Positions 1-11,725 are shown, counted from the stretch's first letter. The stretch is 64,000 nt of DNA from Ensifer adhaerens (GCF_002007205.1 NZ_LAZS01000001.1:186001-250000); one strand, 5' to 3'. Notes: generated by a model not told the origin, from the letters alone. A program made the numbers and translations.

Positions 1-1610
<1,610 letters not shown>

Positions 1611-1718
1611 GAGGCCCCGGTGACCAAGGCTCCCGGTTCATCACAGACTGGTTCGGGGGCCCTTCACGCGCGCTTGTCAAGAGCGCCTGTTCAGACGCAA
1701 AGCTTTCAGGATGAAACG

Positions 1719-3176
1719 ATGGGTAAGGTAACTGGATTTCTCGAGATTGACCGGCAAGTGGCAAAGTACCAGCCGGCCTCCGACCGCATCCGCCATTTTC
1801 GCGAATTCACCATTCCGATGTCAGAACCGGAAGTGCAGAAGCAGGCCGCACGCTGCATGGACTGTGGCATCCCCTATTGCCACGGCCCGACCGGCTGCCC
1901 GGTGCACAACCAGATCCCGGACTGGAACGACCTCGTCTATAACGGCAACTGGGACGAGGCGATCCGCAACCTGCACTCGACCAACAATTTCCCGGAATTC
2001 ACCGGCCGCGTCTGCCCGGCGCCGTGCGAGGAAGCCTGCACGCTGAACCTCGAGGACACGCCCGTCGCCATCAAGACCGTCGAACAGGCGATTGCCGACA
2101 AGGCCTATGAGATGGGCTACATCGTGCCGCAGCCGGCCGTCACCAAGACCGGCAAGAAGGTCGCGGTCATCGGTTCCGGCCCGGCGGGCATGGCGGCTGC
2201 CCAACAGATGGCGCGCGCGGGCCACGAGGTTCACGTCTACGAGCGCGAGACCAAGCCCGGCGGTCTGCTGCGCTACGGCATTCCGGACTTCAAGATGGAG
2301 AAGAACTTCATCGATCGCCGCGTCGACCAGATGCGGGGCGAAGGCGTCACCTTCCACTGCGGCATCAATGTCGGCGTCGACGTGCCGATGCAGCGCCTGC
2401 TCGACGATCACGATGCCGTGCTCTACTGCGGCGGCTCCGAGACGCCGCGTGACGCGGGCATCCCCGGTGTCGAGTTCGCCGGCGTTCATGACGCGATGCC
2501 CTATCTCGTCCAGCAGAACCGCCGCGTCGGCCGCGAAAACATCGACAGCGTCGGCTGGCCGTCGCAGCCGATCCTTGCCGGTGGCAAGCACATCGTCGTC
2601 GTCGGCGGTGGCGATACGGCGTCGGACTGCGTCGGCACCGCATTCCGCCAGGGCGCGGTCAAGGTCACCCAGCTCGACATCCGTCCGCAGCCGCCGGAAA
2701 AGGAAGACAAGCTCGCCGTCTGGCCGTTCTGGGCGACGAAGATGCGCACCTCGTCCAGCCAGGCCGAAGGCGCCATCCGCGAGTTCCAAGTGGCGACGCT
2801 CGAATTCATCAGCGATGAGGACGGCAACCTGACTGGCGTGAAGTGCTGCCAGGTGGACGACCGCCGCAAGCCGGTTGCCGGCACCGAGTTCATCATCAAG
2901 GCGGATCTCGCCTTCATCGCCATCGGCTTCAGTGGCCCCTTCACCAACAGCGTCTTGAAGGATCTCGGCGACAAGCTGACGCTCAACACCGACCGTCGCG
3001 GCTCGACCAACGTCGTTGCCAACGAACGCGACTACAAGACCTCGGTCGACAAGCTCTGGACCGCCGGCGATGTGCGCCGTGGCCAGTCGCTCGTCGTCTG
3101 GGCGATCCGCGAAGGCCGCCAGGCCGCGCGCGCGATCGACGAGGCGCTGATGGGCTCGACCACGCTGCCGCGCTAA
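1719..3176 (+). CDS. gltD: glutamate synthase (NADPH) small subunit
   Basis: This 485-residue protein passes electrons from NADPH to GltB. Cysteines for two 4Fe-4S clusters lie in the N-terminus (C46, C49, C54, C60 and C99, C103, C107). An FAD-binding GSGPAG motif sits near residue 152 and an NADPH-binding GGGDTAS motif near 290. The frame is open back to a GTG at 1620, but I chose the ATG at 1719 because it gives the family length and starts [10 protein letters not shown] with an AGG 8 bases upstream. A strong hairpin follows the stop. Confidence 0.96.
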   Translation: MGKVTGFLEIDRQVAKYQPASDRIRHFREFTIPMSEPEVQKQAARCMDCGIPYCHGPTGCPVHNQIPDWNDLVYNGNWDEAIRNLHSTNNFPEFTGRVCPAPCEEACTLNLEDTPVAIKTVEQAIADKAYEMGYIVPQPAVTKTGKKVAVIGSGPAGMAAAQQMARAGHEVHVYERETKPGGLLRYGIPDFKMEKNFIDRRVDQMRGEGVTFHCGINVGVDVPMQRLLDDHDAVLYCGGSETPRDAGIPGVEFAGVHDAMPYLVQQNRRVGRENIDSVGWPSQPILAGGKHIVVVGGGDTASDCVGTAFRQGAVKVTQLDIRPQPPEKEDKLAVWPFWATKMRTSSSQAEGAIREFQVATLEFISDEDGNLTGVKCCQVDDRRKPVAGTEFIIKADLAFIAIGFSGPFTNSVLKDLGDKLTLNTDRRGSTNVVANERDYKTSVDKLWTAGDVRRGQSLVVWAIREGRQAARAIDEALMGSTTLPR

Positions 3177-3192
3177 GGCATTACTCCCAAGC

Positions 3193-3230
3193 ATGAAAAA
3201 AGCCCCGCAGCAATGCGGGGCTTTTTTCAT
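3193..3230 (+). terminator. rho-independent terminator after gltD
   Basis: A 16-bp perfect stem (3193-3208 with 3215-3230) encloses a 6-base loop. The right arm holds six T's and the left arm six A's, so it could work in both directions between gltBD and the oppositely oriented gene at 3366. Confidence 0.9.
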
Positions 3231-3261
3231 GGTGTGCCAGAAGGCTGAATGGTGTTGTCGA

Positions 3262-3369
3262 TCTAGAGCATCCGACCTTCAAGTGGAATCACCTACGGGC
3301 GGAAAGATGCTCCAGAATCAAGGTTCTAGAGCGTCCTTTGTGCGTTCGGATGAACGCACGGCGCTCTAG
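3262..3369. repeat. RIME-like 108-bp intergenic palindromic repeat, copy 1
   Basis: Two palindromes lie side by side. The first pairs TAGAGCATC near 3264 with GATGCTC near 3305. The second pairs CTAGAGCG (3326-3333) with CGCTCTAG (3362-3369) and has an inner TGCGTTC/GAACGCA stem. The length and two-palindrome plan match the Rhizobium-specific intergenic mosaic elements (RIME) known from Sinorhizobium. A related element of the same length is at 40912-41019. The right end overlaps the stop codon of the minus-strand gene at 3366. Confidence 0.75.
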
Positions 3370-4643
3370 TTGCGGATCACCGGGTTGCTGATAATGGTGC
3401 TCGGCTTCGACAGGCGGAAGTCATCGACGCGACCGGCCGGGGCGGCGGCGACATCACCCTTGTCGACGAGAAGATCGCGCGGGCTCTTGCCGTTGCCCTT
3501 GTCCGGTGCGGCGTTGCCGAGGAGGGACGCGGCGCCATCGAGCGCCGGATCGGTCAGGCCGATCGGCTGGGTCTTGACGATATCCTCGTTGCCGAGCGGC
3601 GCCGTCACCACCAGGTCCTTGAGTTCGTCGGCGCCCGGCACGTTCTTGTCGGTCGCGGCGGCATCGCCGAGCAGCCGGCGGATGTCCTTTTCGACGTAGA
3701 AGGCGAGCTTGCGCTTGCCGGCCTTGGTCAGGTTGATGCCGTCGGCGCCGCGCAGGCGCACCTGCTGGCCGTTGATGTCCGAGCCGGTCAGCACGAACTT
3801 GCCGCCCTCGTCGACGAAGCCGTCCCAGATGTCGACGAACTGCCCGCCGACCTTTTCGATTTCCTCGCGGTAGATGCCGTTGAAGGTCACCATGTCCGCC
3901 GTCATGGCGGCCGACTGGAACGGCGGCATGCCGACCCAGAGGACCGGCAGCTTTTCCTTGCGCGCAAGGGCGGCTAGCGCGTTGACGCGCTTGCGGTATT
4001 CTTCCGTCCAGAGATCGCTTCGGAATTTCTCCTTGGCGCTGCCAATCTGCATCTGCTGACGATCGTTGGCGCCGAGGCTGAGGATGATGACCGACGGCTT
4101 TACTTCTCCGACATAGCCCGGCAGCGTGCCCGGCCAGTTGAAATAGTCCTCGCGCACGAGACCGGACGAGCCGTTCGCCCGCGTCTCGATGGTGATGCCG
4201 GGCGTCATCTCGAAGGCGGTCTTCAAGCCGTCGCCAAGGCTGTCGGCCATGAAGTCGCCGACGACGAGCACCTTCTTGGCATCCGGCGCCTTCTCCACCA
4301 CTACCGGCGCCGGGGCAGGGGTGTCGGCGACCTTCGGCTTCTGTTTCTGCTGGCCCTGGCCCTGGCCCTTCTGGCGCTGCTGCGGCTGGCGCTGGCGTTT
4401 CGGGCGCGGTTGCTCGGGATAATAGTCGCGATCCTGGTAGGTCGGCCGTTCGCGGGTCAAGCCGCCGAAGAGCATCTGAAACAAGGTGCGGCGTTGAACG
4501 CGCTCCTGCGCCTCGGCAAAGCTTGCAAAAAAGCTGACGGTGAGCATCGCCACAAGGGCAATGCAGACCGTGGCAATCCCGAACGGCGTTCGGCTATCGT
4601 GCCTGCGGCGCCTGCTGATCATCTGCTTCTCTGCCCCGTTCAT
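3366..4643 (-). CDS. DUF459-type SGNH-hydrolase-like envelope protein
   Basis: The 425-residue protein has one N-terminal hydrophobic segment (residues 22-43), a basic, Gln/Pro-rich linker (75-115), then an SGNH-hydrolase fold. Block I reads VVGDFMADSLGDG (128-139), block III reads SLGANDRQ (189-196), and the block V position reads DGINLTKAG. The classical GDS serine and DxxH histidine are therefore not in their usual places, so activity is uncertain. The TAG stop lies inside the flanking repeat. A second ATG at 4622 with an AGAAG upstream is an alternative start. The next gene upstream is a lytic transglycosylase, suggesting an envelope role. Confidence 0.8.
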   Translation of the reverse strand: MNGAEKQMISRRRRHDSRTPFGIATVCIALVAMLTVSFFASFAEAQERVQRRTLFQMLFGGLTRERPTYQDRDYYPEQPRPKRQRQPQQRQKGQGQGQQKQKPKVADTPAPAPVVVEKAPDAKKVLVVGDFMADSLGDGLKTAFEMTPGITIETRANGSSGLVREDYFNWPGTLPGYVGEVKPSVIILSLGANDRQQMQIGSAKEKFRSDLWTEEYRKRVNALAALARKEKLPVLWVGMPPFQSAAMTADMVTFNGIYREEIEKVGGQFVDIWDGFVDEGGKFVLTGSDINGQQVRLRGADGINLTKAGKRKLAFYVEKDIRRLLGDAAATDKNVPGADELKDLVVTAPLGNEDIVKTQPIGLTDPALDGAASLLGNAAPDKGNGKSPRDLLVDKGDVAAAPAGRVDDFRLSKPSTIISNPVIRN

Positions 4644-4757
4644 CGCGCGCTCGGGCGGCCCTGCCGCTCCAAAGTTTCAGCGCGCCGCACGGGGGTGCAG
4701 CGCGCTTGGTCTATTGTATCTCACGGATATCGAGATCGTGAAACCGTTTCGAGTCTG

Positions 4758-5978
4758 CTAGTTGCGGAGCGCCCGCAGCAGCATCTGGGTCGGTTCGCCA
4801 TCCGGTGCCAGCCCGTTCTTCGACTGGAACGCCTGGATCGCGGCCTTGGAGCCGGAGCCGAAGTTGCCGTCGACTTCGCCGCTGTAGTAGCCAAGCTCCT
4901 TCAGCCGGTTCTGCAGCTCGAACTTCTCGCTGATGTCAAGCGATCCGTCCGGACGCGGCCAGCGCTGCTGCATGCCCTGGTAGCCGGCGATCTGGTCTGC
5001 GAGCAGGCCGACGCCAAGCGCGTAGCTGTCCGACGCATTGTAGCGCTTGATGACGAAGAAGTTCTTGGTCATCAGGAAGCCGGGGCCTTGGCCACCGCTC
5101 GGCAGCTTGAGCTCGGCGCGCGTGCTACCGTTGCGGAAGCCCTTGCCGTTCGGCCGGGCAAAACCGAGCGACGCCCATTCCTTGAGCGTCTTCGTCTGGC
5201 CCGAATACTTCGCGGCGTTGGCCGGCGGGGCGACTTCGTAGCCCCAGGTCTCGCCCGGCTGCCAGCCATTTTTCTTCAGAAGGTTGGCGGCGGTCGCCAG
5301 CGCGTCTGGCACCGAGTTCCAGATGTCGCGGTGACCGTTTCCATCCGCATCGACCGCATAGAGCAGATAGCTCGTCGGGATGAACTGGGTGTGGCCCATG
5401 GCGCCCGCCCAGGAGCCGGTCAGCTCACGTGGGGTGATATCGCCCTTCTGCAGGATCTTGAGTGCGGCGATCAGCTGCTTCTTGGCATAGTTCGACCGCT
5501 TCGGGTCCGCATAGGCAAGCGTTGCGAGCGCGCGGGGCACATAGTGCAGGCGGTCATCCTTCTCCAGCACGGCGCCGTAGTTGGACTCCATCGACCAGAT
5601 GGCCAGAAGAATGGTCTTGTCGACGCCGAAGTGTTTCTCCAGCGCGTTCAGCGTGCGGGCGTGCTTGGTCGCCATCTCCTGGCCGACGCGCTTGGTGTAG
5701 GGGTTCACGCGGGAATCGATATATTCCCAGATCTTGTGCTTGAACTCCGGCTGGTAGTTGGCCTTGTCGATCACCGTCTGGTCGGGCGACTTCACGCCGG
5801 CAAAGGCCTGGCGGTAGGTTGCCTTGGTGATGCCGGCCTGGGCGGCGGTCGCGTAAAACTCGTTGATCCAGTTCTGGAACCCGGTATCGGCGCGCGCAGG
5901 CGCAACGCCGAGCGTTGCGGCGGATAGGACGAGGGCGGCTGCGATATGACGGAAAAACGTCCTGCGGTTTCTGATCAT
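4758..5978 (-). CDS. lytic murein transglycosylase, MltB/SLT_2 family, with peptidoglycan-binding tail
   Basis: The 406-residue protein should cleave peptidoglycan glycan strands in the periplasm. Residues 1-30 form a signal peptide ending APARA. The SLT_2 domain carries the catalytic glutamate in SMESNYG (E131) and the family motif GHTQFIPTSY. The last 65 residues form a PG_binding_1 domain. The frame is open for 51 more codons upstream, but I chose the ATG at 5978 because the signal peptide begins there. Confidence 0.93.
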   Translation of the reverse strand: MIRNRRTFFRHIAAALVLSAATLGVAPARADTGFQNWINEFYATAAQAGITKATYRQAFAGVKSPDQTVIDKANYQPEFKHKIWEYIDSRVNPYTKRVGQEMATKHARTLNALEKHFGVDKTILLAIWSMESNYGAVLEKDDRLHYVPRALATLAYADPKRSNYAKKQLIAALKILQKGDITPRELTGSWAGAMGHTQFIPTSYLLYAVDADGNGHRDIWNSVPDALATAANLLKKNGWQPGETWGYEVAPPANAAKYSGQTKTLKEWASLGFARPNGKGFRNGSTRAELKLPSGGQGPGFLMTKNFFVIKRYNASDSYALGVGLLADQIAGYQGMQQRWPRPDGSLDISEKFELQNRLKELGYYSGEVDGNFGSGSKAAIQAFQSKNGLAPDGEPTQMLLRALRN

Positions 5979-6376
5979 CAGCTGTCGGTTCCGTTTCTCT
6001 GCGGAGCTTCGGCCGTCATGGCCCGAATCATTCCGCAAGGTGGCAGTCTGGGGCCAGCCTGGACGGTGGGGGCAGTCGTCGGCGGCTCCTGTTTCGGATC
6101 CGGCCGCGCTTGTTGCATTGCCGGATTGCAACGAATCTACAGAAACGTGGTCAACAAACCCTTTACCATGAAAATGTGGTGGCGTCTTCGGCCACAGAAA
6201 ATGTCAAGCCTTGGTCGTGGAGTTCGCATATGCATTTGTTCCGTCGGTTCATGCTGTGTTCAGCTGACGGCATAGAGATTGCGGCTCCATTACGGAGCGC
6301 TGTATGGTTCTGGACAAATGGACGTCCGGAACCGTTCGGCAAGAGTTATGAGTGAAATCCTTTCAAGGAGGTATCG
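5979..6376. other. intergenic region between divergent transglycosylase and galU genes
   Basis: These 398 bases should hold the promoters of both genes. I see a small inverted repeat GTTGCA/TGCAAC (6112-6132) and a strong galU ribosome-binding site AAGGAGG (6365-6371), but no promoter I can name with confidence and no convincing gene. Confidence 0.5.
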
Positions 6377-7264
6377 ATGACCGACAAGCGTAAAGTCCGC
6401 AAAGCCGTGTTCCCGGTCGCGGGACTGGGCACACGTTTCCTGCCGGCGACCAAGGCCGTGCCGAAGGAAATGCTGACGGTGGTGGACAAGCCGGTCATTC
6501 AATATGTGGTCGACGAAGCGCTGGAAGCCGGTATCGAGCATCTGATCTTCGTGACCGGCCGCAGCAAGGCGGTGATCGAGGACTATTTCGACATCCAGGT
6601 CGAACTCGACCAGACGCTCCGCGAGCGCAACAAGAAGGCCGAGATCGCCCTGCTCGACGGCATCCTGCCGAAGGCCGGCACCACCAGCTTCACCCGCCAG
6701 CAGGCGCCGCTCGGCCTCGGCCACGCGGTCTGGTGCGCCCGTGATCTCGTCGGCAACGAGCCTTTCGCGCTGCTCCTGCCCGATATGATCATGAAGGGTG
6801 AGAAGGGCTGCCTCAAGGGCATGGTCGAGCTCTATGAACAGAGCGGCGGCAACGTCATCGCCGTGGAAGAGTGCGCGCCGGACCAGGCCCACAAGTACGG
6901 TATCGTCGGCGTCGGCGACAAGGTTGGCGACGGCTTCAAGATCACCAAGATGGTCGAGAAGCCGGCACCGGGCACGGCACCCTCCAACTTCTTCATCAAC
7001 GGCCGCTACATCCTGCAGCCGGAGATCTTCCCGATCCTCGAAAAGCAGGAGCGCGGCGCCGGCAACGAGATCCAGCTGACCGACGGCATGCTGAAGCTTT
7101 CCGACAACCAGCAGTTCGCCGCCTACCACTTCCGTGGCGATACCTATGACTGTGGCGCCAAGGACGGCTTCATCCTGGCAAACGTCGCCTTTGCGCTGGA
7201 ACGCGGCGACATCCGCCCGACCGTCGAAGGTCCGCTGAAGAGCCTGCTCGGCGCCCTGAAGTAA
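6377..7264 (+). CDS. galU: UTP-glucose-1-phosphate uridylyltransferase
   Basis: This 295-residue enzyme makes UDP-glucose from UTP and glucose 1-phosphate, supplying exopolysaccharide, cyclic glucan and lipopolysaccharide synthesis. The nucleotide-binding signature [11 protein letters not shown] is at residues 16-26, and the length matches GalU/ExoN proteins. In Sinorhizobium a paralogue in the exo cluster is called exoN. A textbook AAGGAGG lies 5 bases before the ATG, suggesting strong expression, and a terminator follows. Confidence 0.95.
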   Translation: MTDKRKVRKAVFPVAGLGTRFLPATKAVPKEMLTVVDKPVIQYVVDEALEAGIEHLIFVTGRSKAVIEDYFDIQVELDQTLRERNKKAEIALLDGILPKAGTTSFTRQQAPLGLGHAVWCARDLVGNEPFALLLPDMIMKGEKGCLKGMVELYEQSGGNVIAVEECAPDQAHKYGIVGVGDKVGDGFKITKMVEKPAPGTAPSNFFINGRYILQPEIFPILEKQERGAGNEIQLTDGMLKLSDNQQFAAYHFRGDTYDCGAKDGFILANVAFALERGDIRPTVEGPLKSLLGALK

Positions 7265-7286
7265 CCGGTTTCTTCTCAAAGGCAGG

Positions 7287-7318
7287 AAAGGCCGCGTCCA
7301 TCGGGCGCGGCCTTTTTT
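7287..7318 (+). terminator. rho-independent terminator after galU
   Basis: An AAAGGCCGCG/CGCGGCCTTT stem with a 9-base loop runs into six T's, 22 bases after the galU stop. Confidence 0.9.
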
Positions 7319-7341
7319 CATGCCTGGGCGAAGGGATCGCC

Positions 7342-8805
7342 TCAGCGGCGCAGCGTCAATCCGACGCCGACGCGGGTGATGTCCGTCGTGTCGCCGCGAT
7401 CGCGGGTCGTGCGCTCGTAGCTGACGTCACCAGTCAGCGCCAGGTAGCGGTTGATGTCGTAGGTCAGGCCCGCGCCGGTCCGCCATGTGGTTTCGTCAGA
7501 CGAGCGGGCGTTCGAGGGGTAGTTGCGCAGCGTCAGGCTGTTCGTCAGCCGCGCGACCAGATCCGAGCGCATCTGGTGGGTGATGATGTTGGTGAGGTTG
7601 TAGTCGATCGAGCCCGCATCGCCCGGCGTCGTCGACGGGTTGAGGTCGGTCGATAGCGCAAAGAGCACGTCGGTGCCGCGTTGCGGCGACCAGTTGAGGC
7701 GGCCGTCGACCGACAGGCCGCTAAGGTCTCCGAGCCGGCCATCCTCGAAATTGTAAGTCTCGTAGCCGAGGCCGAGCTCGCCGTAGAGTTTCTCGCCGAG
7801 GTCAAGCTCGATGCCGCCGCGTGTCGCATAGGTCTGGTAGGAGCGCTCGAAGCCGAGCGGATCCTCGCGCAGATCGTAGAGCGACTTGCCGACCGAGGCC
7901 TCGATGAACGGGATCAGCGCCGGAGACAGTTCGTAGCCGACGCGCGCCGTCAGCGTGCCGGTGTTGCGGTTTCGATATTTGACCGACAGGTTCGTGCCGT
8001 TTTCCAGCTCGACATCGCCATAGGTGCGCCGGTCGAAGTCGATGCCGACCGAACCGCGGATCAGGCCGAAGTCGCGCTCGATCGCCGTGCCGAGGCGATA
8101 GGTGTTGACCGCGGATTGTTCCTTGGCGTTGGAAATCGCGTTCGGATCGTCGGCGTCCTCGCGCTCGAAGCTGTAGCCGGCGCGCAGACGCGCGACCGTC
8201 TCGTCCCAGAGATCGAGCCGCAGTTCGGCATCGACATTGGCGCGCGGCTCTTCCTCGCCCTCGCCGGAGATGTTGTTCTGCAGCACGCCGTCGCCGGTGA
8301 CGGTCAGCTGGTGGCGCGACCAGTCCGAGGTCAAGGTGCCACGGATTCCTGTTTCGAGATAGCCGCGGTTGGTCTTGGTGTCGCCGTCCTTGCGCCATTC
8401 GTGGTTGATCGTCTCGCTGACGCTCGGGCGCAGCGTGAAAGTGCCGATGCGGATACCCGGGGCGCGATCGTATTCGGGGTTGTAGGTCCGCAGCCTGAGG
8501 CCGTCGATCGTCGGCTCGCGCTGGTTCAGGCGGAGGTAATCCTCGTTTGAAGCCGGCGTCAGGTCGTCGGCGCTGACGGCGCCGGTGGTCTGCGGATCGG
8601 TGATCGCGGCCGTCGTGGCCGGGACGGCCGAAGGCGTGCCACCCGTGGAATAGGCCGTCGTGGGCGCAGTCGAGGCGGGTGCGGTCGTGGCGGTCTGGGC
8701 GTTCAAGGATGCGGGGGCAAGCATCGCCGTGCCGGCCAGCAGCAACGCCAGCGACATCGAACGCCGCGCGCCTCCTTTGATCGAGCGAGATGAGCCTGGC
8801 ACCAT
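7342..8805 (-). CDS. outer-membrane beta-barrel protein (BBP2-type)
   Basis: The 487-residue protein has a signal peptide ending near SLNAQ, a Thr/Ala/Ser-rich segment, then about 380 residues of alternating hydrophobic and polar strands with many Arg, Tyr and Gly, ending in Arg as outer-membrane barrels often end in a charged or aromatic residue. This resembles the putative beta-barrel porin 2 group; the substrate is unknown. The frame is open to 8886; I prefer the ATG at 8805 because it places the signal peptide at the N-terminus, though no strong ribosome site decides this. Confidence 0.75.
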   Translation of the reverse strand: MVPGSSRSIKGGARRSMSLALLLAGTAMLAPASLNAQTATTAPASTAPTTAYSTGGTPSAVPATTAAITDPQTTGAVSADDLTPASNEDYLRLNQREPTIDGLRLRTYNPEYDRAPGIRIGTFTLRPSVSETINHEWRKDGDTKTNRGYLETGIRGTLTSDWSRHQLTVTGDGVLQNNISGEGEEEPRANVDAELRLDLWDETVARLRAGYSFEREDADDPNAISNAKEQSAVNTYRLGTAIERDFGLIRGSVGIDFDRRTYGDVELENGTNLSVKYRNRNTGTLTARVGYELSPALIPFIEASVGKSLYDLREDPLGFERSYQTYATRGGIELDLGEKLYGELGLGYETYNFEDGRLGDLSGLSVDGRLNWSPQRGTDVLFALSTDLNPSTTPGDAGSIDYNLTNIITHQMRSDLVARLTNSLTLRNYPSNARSSDETTWRTGAGLTYDINRYLALTGDVSYERTTRDRGDTTDITRVGVGLTLRR

Positions 8806-8913
8806 ATGCCGTTTGTCCACGAGCCTGATTGCAATCCTTTCGCAATCGTAAAGCGACGTGGTTAAGCAATCGTTTCCAAGCGGCAAAAACGTCGTGGCAT
8901 CAGCCGCTTGCGG

Positions 8914-9372
8914 TCACGCGGTTTCGACGGTCAGGTTCCTGCCGTGGGTGGAAACGACGCGCACCCTTGTGCCGGCCGGCAGGTCCGGTCCCTCGACGAT
9001 CCAGAACGTGTCGTCGAGCCGGATGCGCCCGCGGCCCTCGGCGATCGGTTTTTCCAGCACTGCCGTGCGGCCGACGAGGCTTTCGGCGCGCTGGTTCAAA
9101 AGCGGCTCGTCACTGGTTTCGGACGTGGAGAGAACGAAGCGGCGACCAAGCAGAACGGCCGCCACCGAGAGCAGTGCGAACAGCACGAGCTGAACCTGCC
9201 AAATCCAGAAGCTGGCCTCCCAGAGGAGGAGGGACAGGATGCCGACGACCAGGGCGGCGACGCCGATCCAGATCAGGAACACGCCGGGCGCGACGAGCTC
9301 GGCGGCTAGAAGCACGAAGCCCAGGACCCACCAGCTCCAGGGCCCGAGTTCTTGAATGGCGCGTTCGATCAT
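8914..9372 (-). CDS. NfeD-like membrane protein
   Basis: The 152-residue protein has two or three hydrophobic segments (about residues 12-62) followed by a small soluble OB-fold domain (about 85-150) containing GRTAVLEKPIAEGRGRIRLD, typical of NfeD C-terminal domains. It starts 3 bases after the SPFH gene stop, so the two are surely co-transcribed. NfeD and SPFH proteins form a conserved pair linked to membrane quality control and lipid microdomains. Confidence 0.9.
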   Translation of the reverse strand: MIERAIQELGPWSWWVLGFVLLAAELVAPGVFLIWIGVAALVVGILSLLLWEASFWIWQVQLVLFALLSVAAVLLGRRFVLSTSETSDEPLLNQRAESLVGRTAVLEKPIAEGRGRIRLDDTFWIVEGPDLPAGTRVRVVSTHGRNLTVETA

Positions 9373-9375
9373 CGC

Positions 9376-10374
9376 CTACTTCCCTTGCGAGGGATCGGCC
9401 GGGAAGGCCGGCGTGGTGCGCGGCGTCGACTGGCGCGGGCGGGCTGCGGGGGCCGTCTGGCTGTCGCCAAAGACTTCCTTGGCGATGGCGCCGATGCCGC
9501 CGAGCGAACCGATGAGGGCTGAGGCCTCCATCGGCATCAGTACGATCTTCTGGTTGTTGGCGGTGCCGATCGAGGCGAGCGCTTCGGTGTATTTCTGCGC
9601 GACGAAGTAGTTGATCGCCTGCACGTCGCCGGCGGCAATGGCCTCCGAGACCATCTTCGTCGCCTTGGCCTCGGCCTCGGCCAGACGCTCGCGCGCTTCG
9701 GCGTCGCGGAAGGCTGCTTCGCGCTGACCCTCGGCCTGCAGGATCGCCGACTGCTTGGCGCCTTCGGCGCGCAGAATCTGGGCGTTTCTCGCACCTTCGG
9801 CTTCGAGCACCTGCGCGCGCTTTTCGCGCTCGGCCTTCATCTGCCTGGCCATGGCGTCGACGAGATCCTTCGGCGGCGCGATGTCCTTGATCTCGACGCG
9901 GGTGATCTTGATGCCCCAGGGGCTGGCGGCTTCGTCGACGACGTGCAGCAATCTGTCGTTGATCGTGTCGCGGTTGGACAGAAGCTCATCGAGATCCATC
10001 GAGCCCATGACCGAGCGGATATTGGTCATCGTCAGGTTGAGGATGGCGTTTTCCAGATGGGCAACCTGGTAGGCGGCCTGCGCTGCGTTCAGGATCTGGT
10101 AAAAGGCGACCGCATCGGCCGAGACGCTGGCATTGTCCTTGGTGATGACTTCCTGTGTCGGAACGTCGAGCACCTGTTCCATCACATTCATCTTGGCACC
10201 GATCCGGTCGATGAAGGGAACGATCAGGTTGAGACCGGGTTCCAGCGTTTTCGTGTAACGGCCGAAGCGTTCGATCGTATAGCGGTAGCCCTGGGGCACC
10301 GTCTTGATCCCCATGAAGAGGACCAGGATGATGAGCACCACGAAGCCAATGACGACGATATCCATTCCGCCCAA
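9376..10374 (-). CDS. SPFH/band 7 (stomatin, QmcA-like) membrane protein
   Basis: The 332-residue protein has an N-terminal membrane anchor (residues 5-23), an SPFH domain with the family signature [15 protein letters not shown], then an Ala/Glu-rich coiled coil (about 175-250) that drives oligomerisation, and a Pro-rich tail. Such proteins build large ring or cage assemblies at the membrane. It is the first gene of a two-gene operon with the NfeD-like gene. An alternative start is the ATG three codons downstream. Confidence 0.93.
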   Translation of the reverse strand: MGGMDIVVIGFVVLIILVLFMGIKTVPQGYRYTIERFGRYTKTLEPGLNLIVPFIDRIGAKMNVMEQVLDVPTQEVITKDNASVSADAVAFYQILNAAQAAYQVAHLENAILNLTMTNIRSVMGSMDLDELLSNRDTINDRLLHVVDEAASPWGIKITRVEIKDIAPPKDLVDAMARQMKAEREKRAQVLEAEGARNAQILRAEGAKQSAILQAEGQREAAFRDAEARERLAEAEAKATKMVSEAIAAGDVQAINYFVAQKYTEALASIGTANNQKIVLMPMEASALIGSLGGIGAIAKEVFGDSQTAPAARPRQSTPRTTPAFPADPSQGK

Positions 10375-10571
10375 GACATACCCCCTTAAATTGCAATCTC
10401 GACCTGTGGCTGCAGTCTAGCGTATTCCGTTTGCCTTCGGAATCGGTTTTCCGCGGATTGCGCGTAAATTCAAAATGTTAGAATGCCGCACTCACCGGTG
10501 GGCGAGGGCGCGACTCTTTCATCTTGAGGCGGTGATCAGGGCGTCGTTTTCAAGCGCGGCTCGCTCTGAAA

Positions 10572-11609
10572 TCAGAGCCAGCCGGCAAGCTCCCGGCGCA
10601 CGACGTGTTCGAGCACGGCCATGCCTTCGGCGCTGTCGTTCAGACAGGGGATGTGGGTGAACTTTTCGCCGCCATTGTGGTGGAAGCTTTCGGCTGCCTG
10701 TTCGGCAATCTCTTCCAGCGTTTCCAGACAGTCGGAGACGAAGCCGGGATTGAGGACGGCGATGCGCTTGACGCCATCCTGGGCGAGCTTCTCCACGGTC
10801 TTGTCGGTATAGGGCTGCAGCCATTCCTCAGGCCCGAAACGCGACTGGAAGGTGACCTGCAGCTTGTCCTTCGACCAGCCGAGTTTTTCGCGCAGCAGGC
10901 GCGCCGTCTTCTGGCACTGGCAGTAATAGGGGTCGCCCTTGTCGAAATAACTCTTCGGGATGCCGTGGAAGGAAGTCAGAACCACTTCCGGTTCCCAGTC
11001 GAGCCTCGCGAGGTGCCGCTCGATCGAGGTCGCCAGCGCGTCGATATAGACGGGGTCGTCATGATAGGGCGGAACGGTGCGCAGCGCCGGCTGCCAGCGC
11101 ATCTTCAGAAGCGCCTCGAAGGCCTTGTCGTTGACAGTGGCCGTGGTGGCGGCGGCATATTGCGGATAGAGCGGGAAGACGAGGATGCGTTCGCAGCCGG
11201 CCTTCTGTAGCACGTCCATGCGCGAAGCGATCGACGGCTGGCCGTAGCGCATGCCCCAGTCGACGATCACGTTAGGCTGGTTGGCGAAGGACTTGGCCAT
11301 CAGTTCGGCCTGGTTGCGGGTGTAGGTCCTGAGATAGCTTTCGTTCAGGTCCTTGTTCCAGATCGTCTCATAGGCCTTGCCGACCTTGCCCGGACGGGTG
11401 TTGAGCACAATGCCGAACAGGATCGGGTACCAGAACAAGCGCGACCACTCGATCACCCGGCGGTCGGTCAGGAACTCCTTCAGGTAGCGGCGCATCGAGG
11501 TGTAGTCGGTGCCATCGGGCGTGCCGAGATTGACCAGCAGGATACCGACCTTTCCGGATTTGACGGAAGGGTGGTTGGCAGGGGTGGTCACGGCAAGCTG
11601 ATCGGTCAT
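10572..11609 (-). CDS. hemH: ferrochelatase
   Basis: The 345-residue enzyme inserts ferrous iron into protoporphyrin IX, the last step of haem synthesis. The active-site histidine lies in LTSFHGIPKSY (H215), and the conserved acidic segment GFVSDCLETLEEI is near residue 275. Length and motifs match bacterial ferrochelatases. It lies downstream of the 5'-nucleotidase gene but is separated from it by a terminator, so it probably has its own promoter between 11610 and 11660. Confidence 0.96.
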   Translation of the reverse strand: MTDQLAVTTPANHPSVKSGKVGILLVNLGTPDGTDYTSMRRYLKEFLTDRRVIEWSRLFWYPILFGIVLNTRPGKVGKAYETIWNKDLNESYLRTYTRNQAELMAKSFANQPNVIVDWGMRYGQPSIASRMDVLQKAGCERILVFPLYPQYAAATTATVNDKAFEALLKMRWQPALRTVPPYHDDPVYIDALATSIERHLARLDWEPEVVLTSFHGIPKSYFDKGDPYYCQCQKTARLLREKLGWSKDKLQVTFQSRFGPEEWLQPYTDKTVEKLAQDGVKRIAVLNPGFVSDCLETLEEIAEQAAESFHHNGGEKFTHIPCLNDSAEGMAVLEHVVRRELAGWL

Positions 11610-11660
11610 CTTGGTCCTCGTCGGTCCCGTTCAATCGGGACACTGCTTTCGGTTTCAAAT

Positions 11661-11702
11661 CCTTCTAAAAAGAAAAGCCGGCGCGGGGAAGCCCGCGCCG
11701 GC
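11661..11702 (-). terminator. rho-independent terminator after the 5'-nucleotidase gene
   Basis: An 11-bp GC-rich stem (11677-11687 with 11692-11702) is followed on the minus strand by TTTTCTTTTT. It lies 23 bases past the stop at 11726. Confidence 0.88.
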
Positions 11703-11725
11703 TCGGAAAGTAGAGGCAAATTGTC

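Noticed and set aside
1620-1718. 33-codon N-terminal extension of GltD
   Set aside because: It has no resemblance to GltD starts; the ATG at 1719 gives the normal N-terminus and length.
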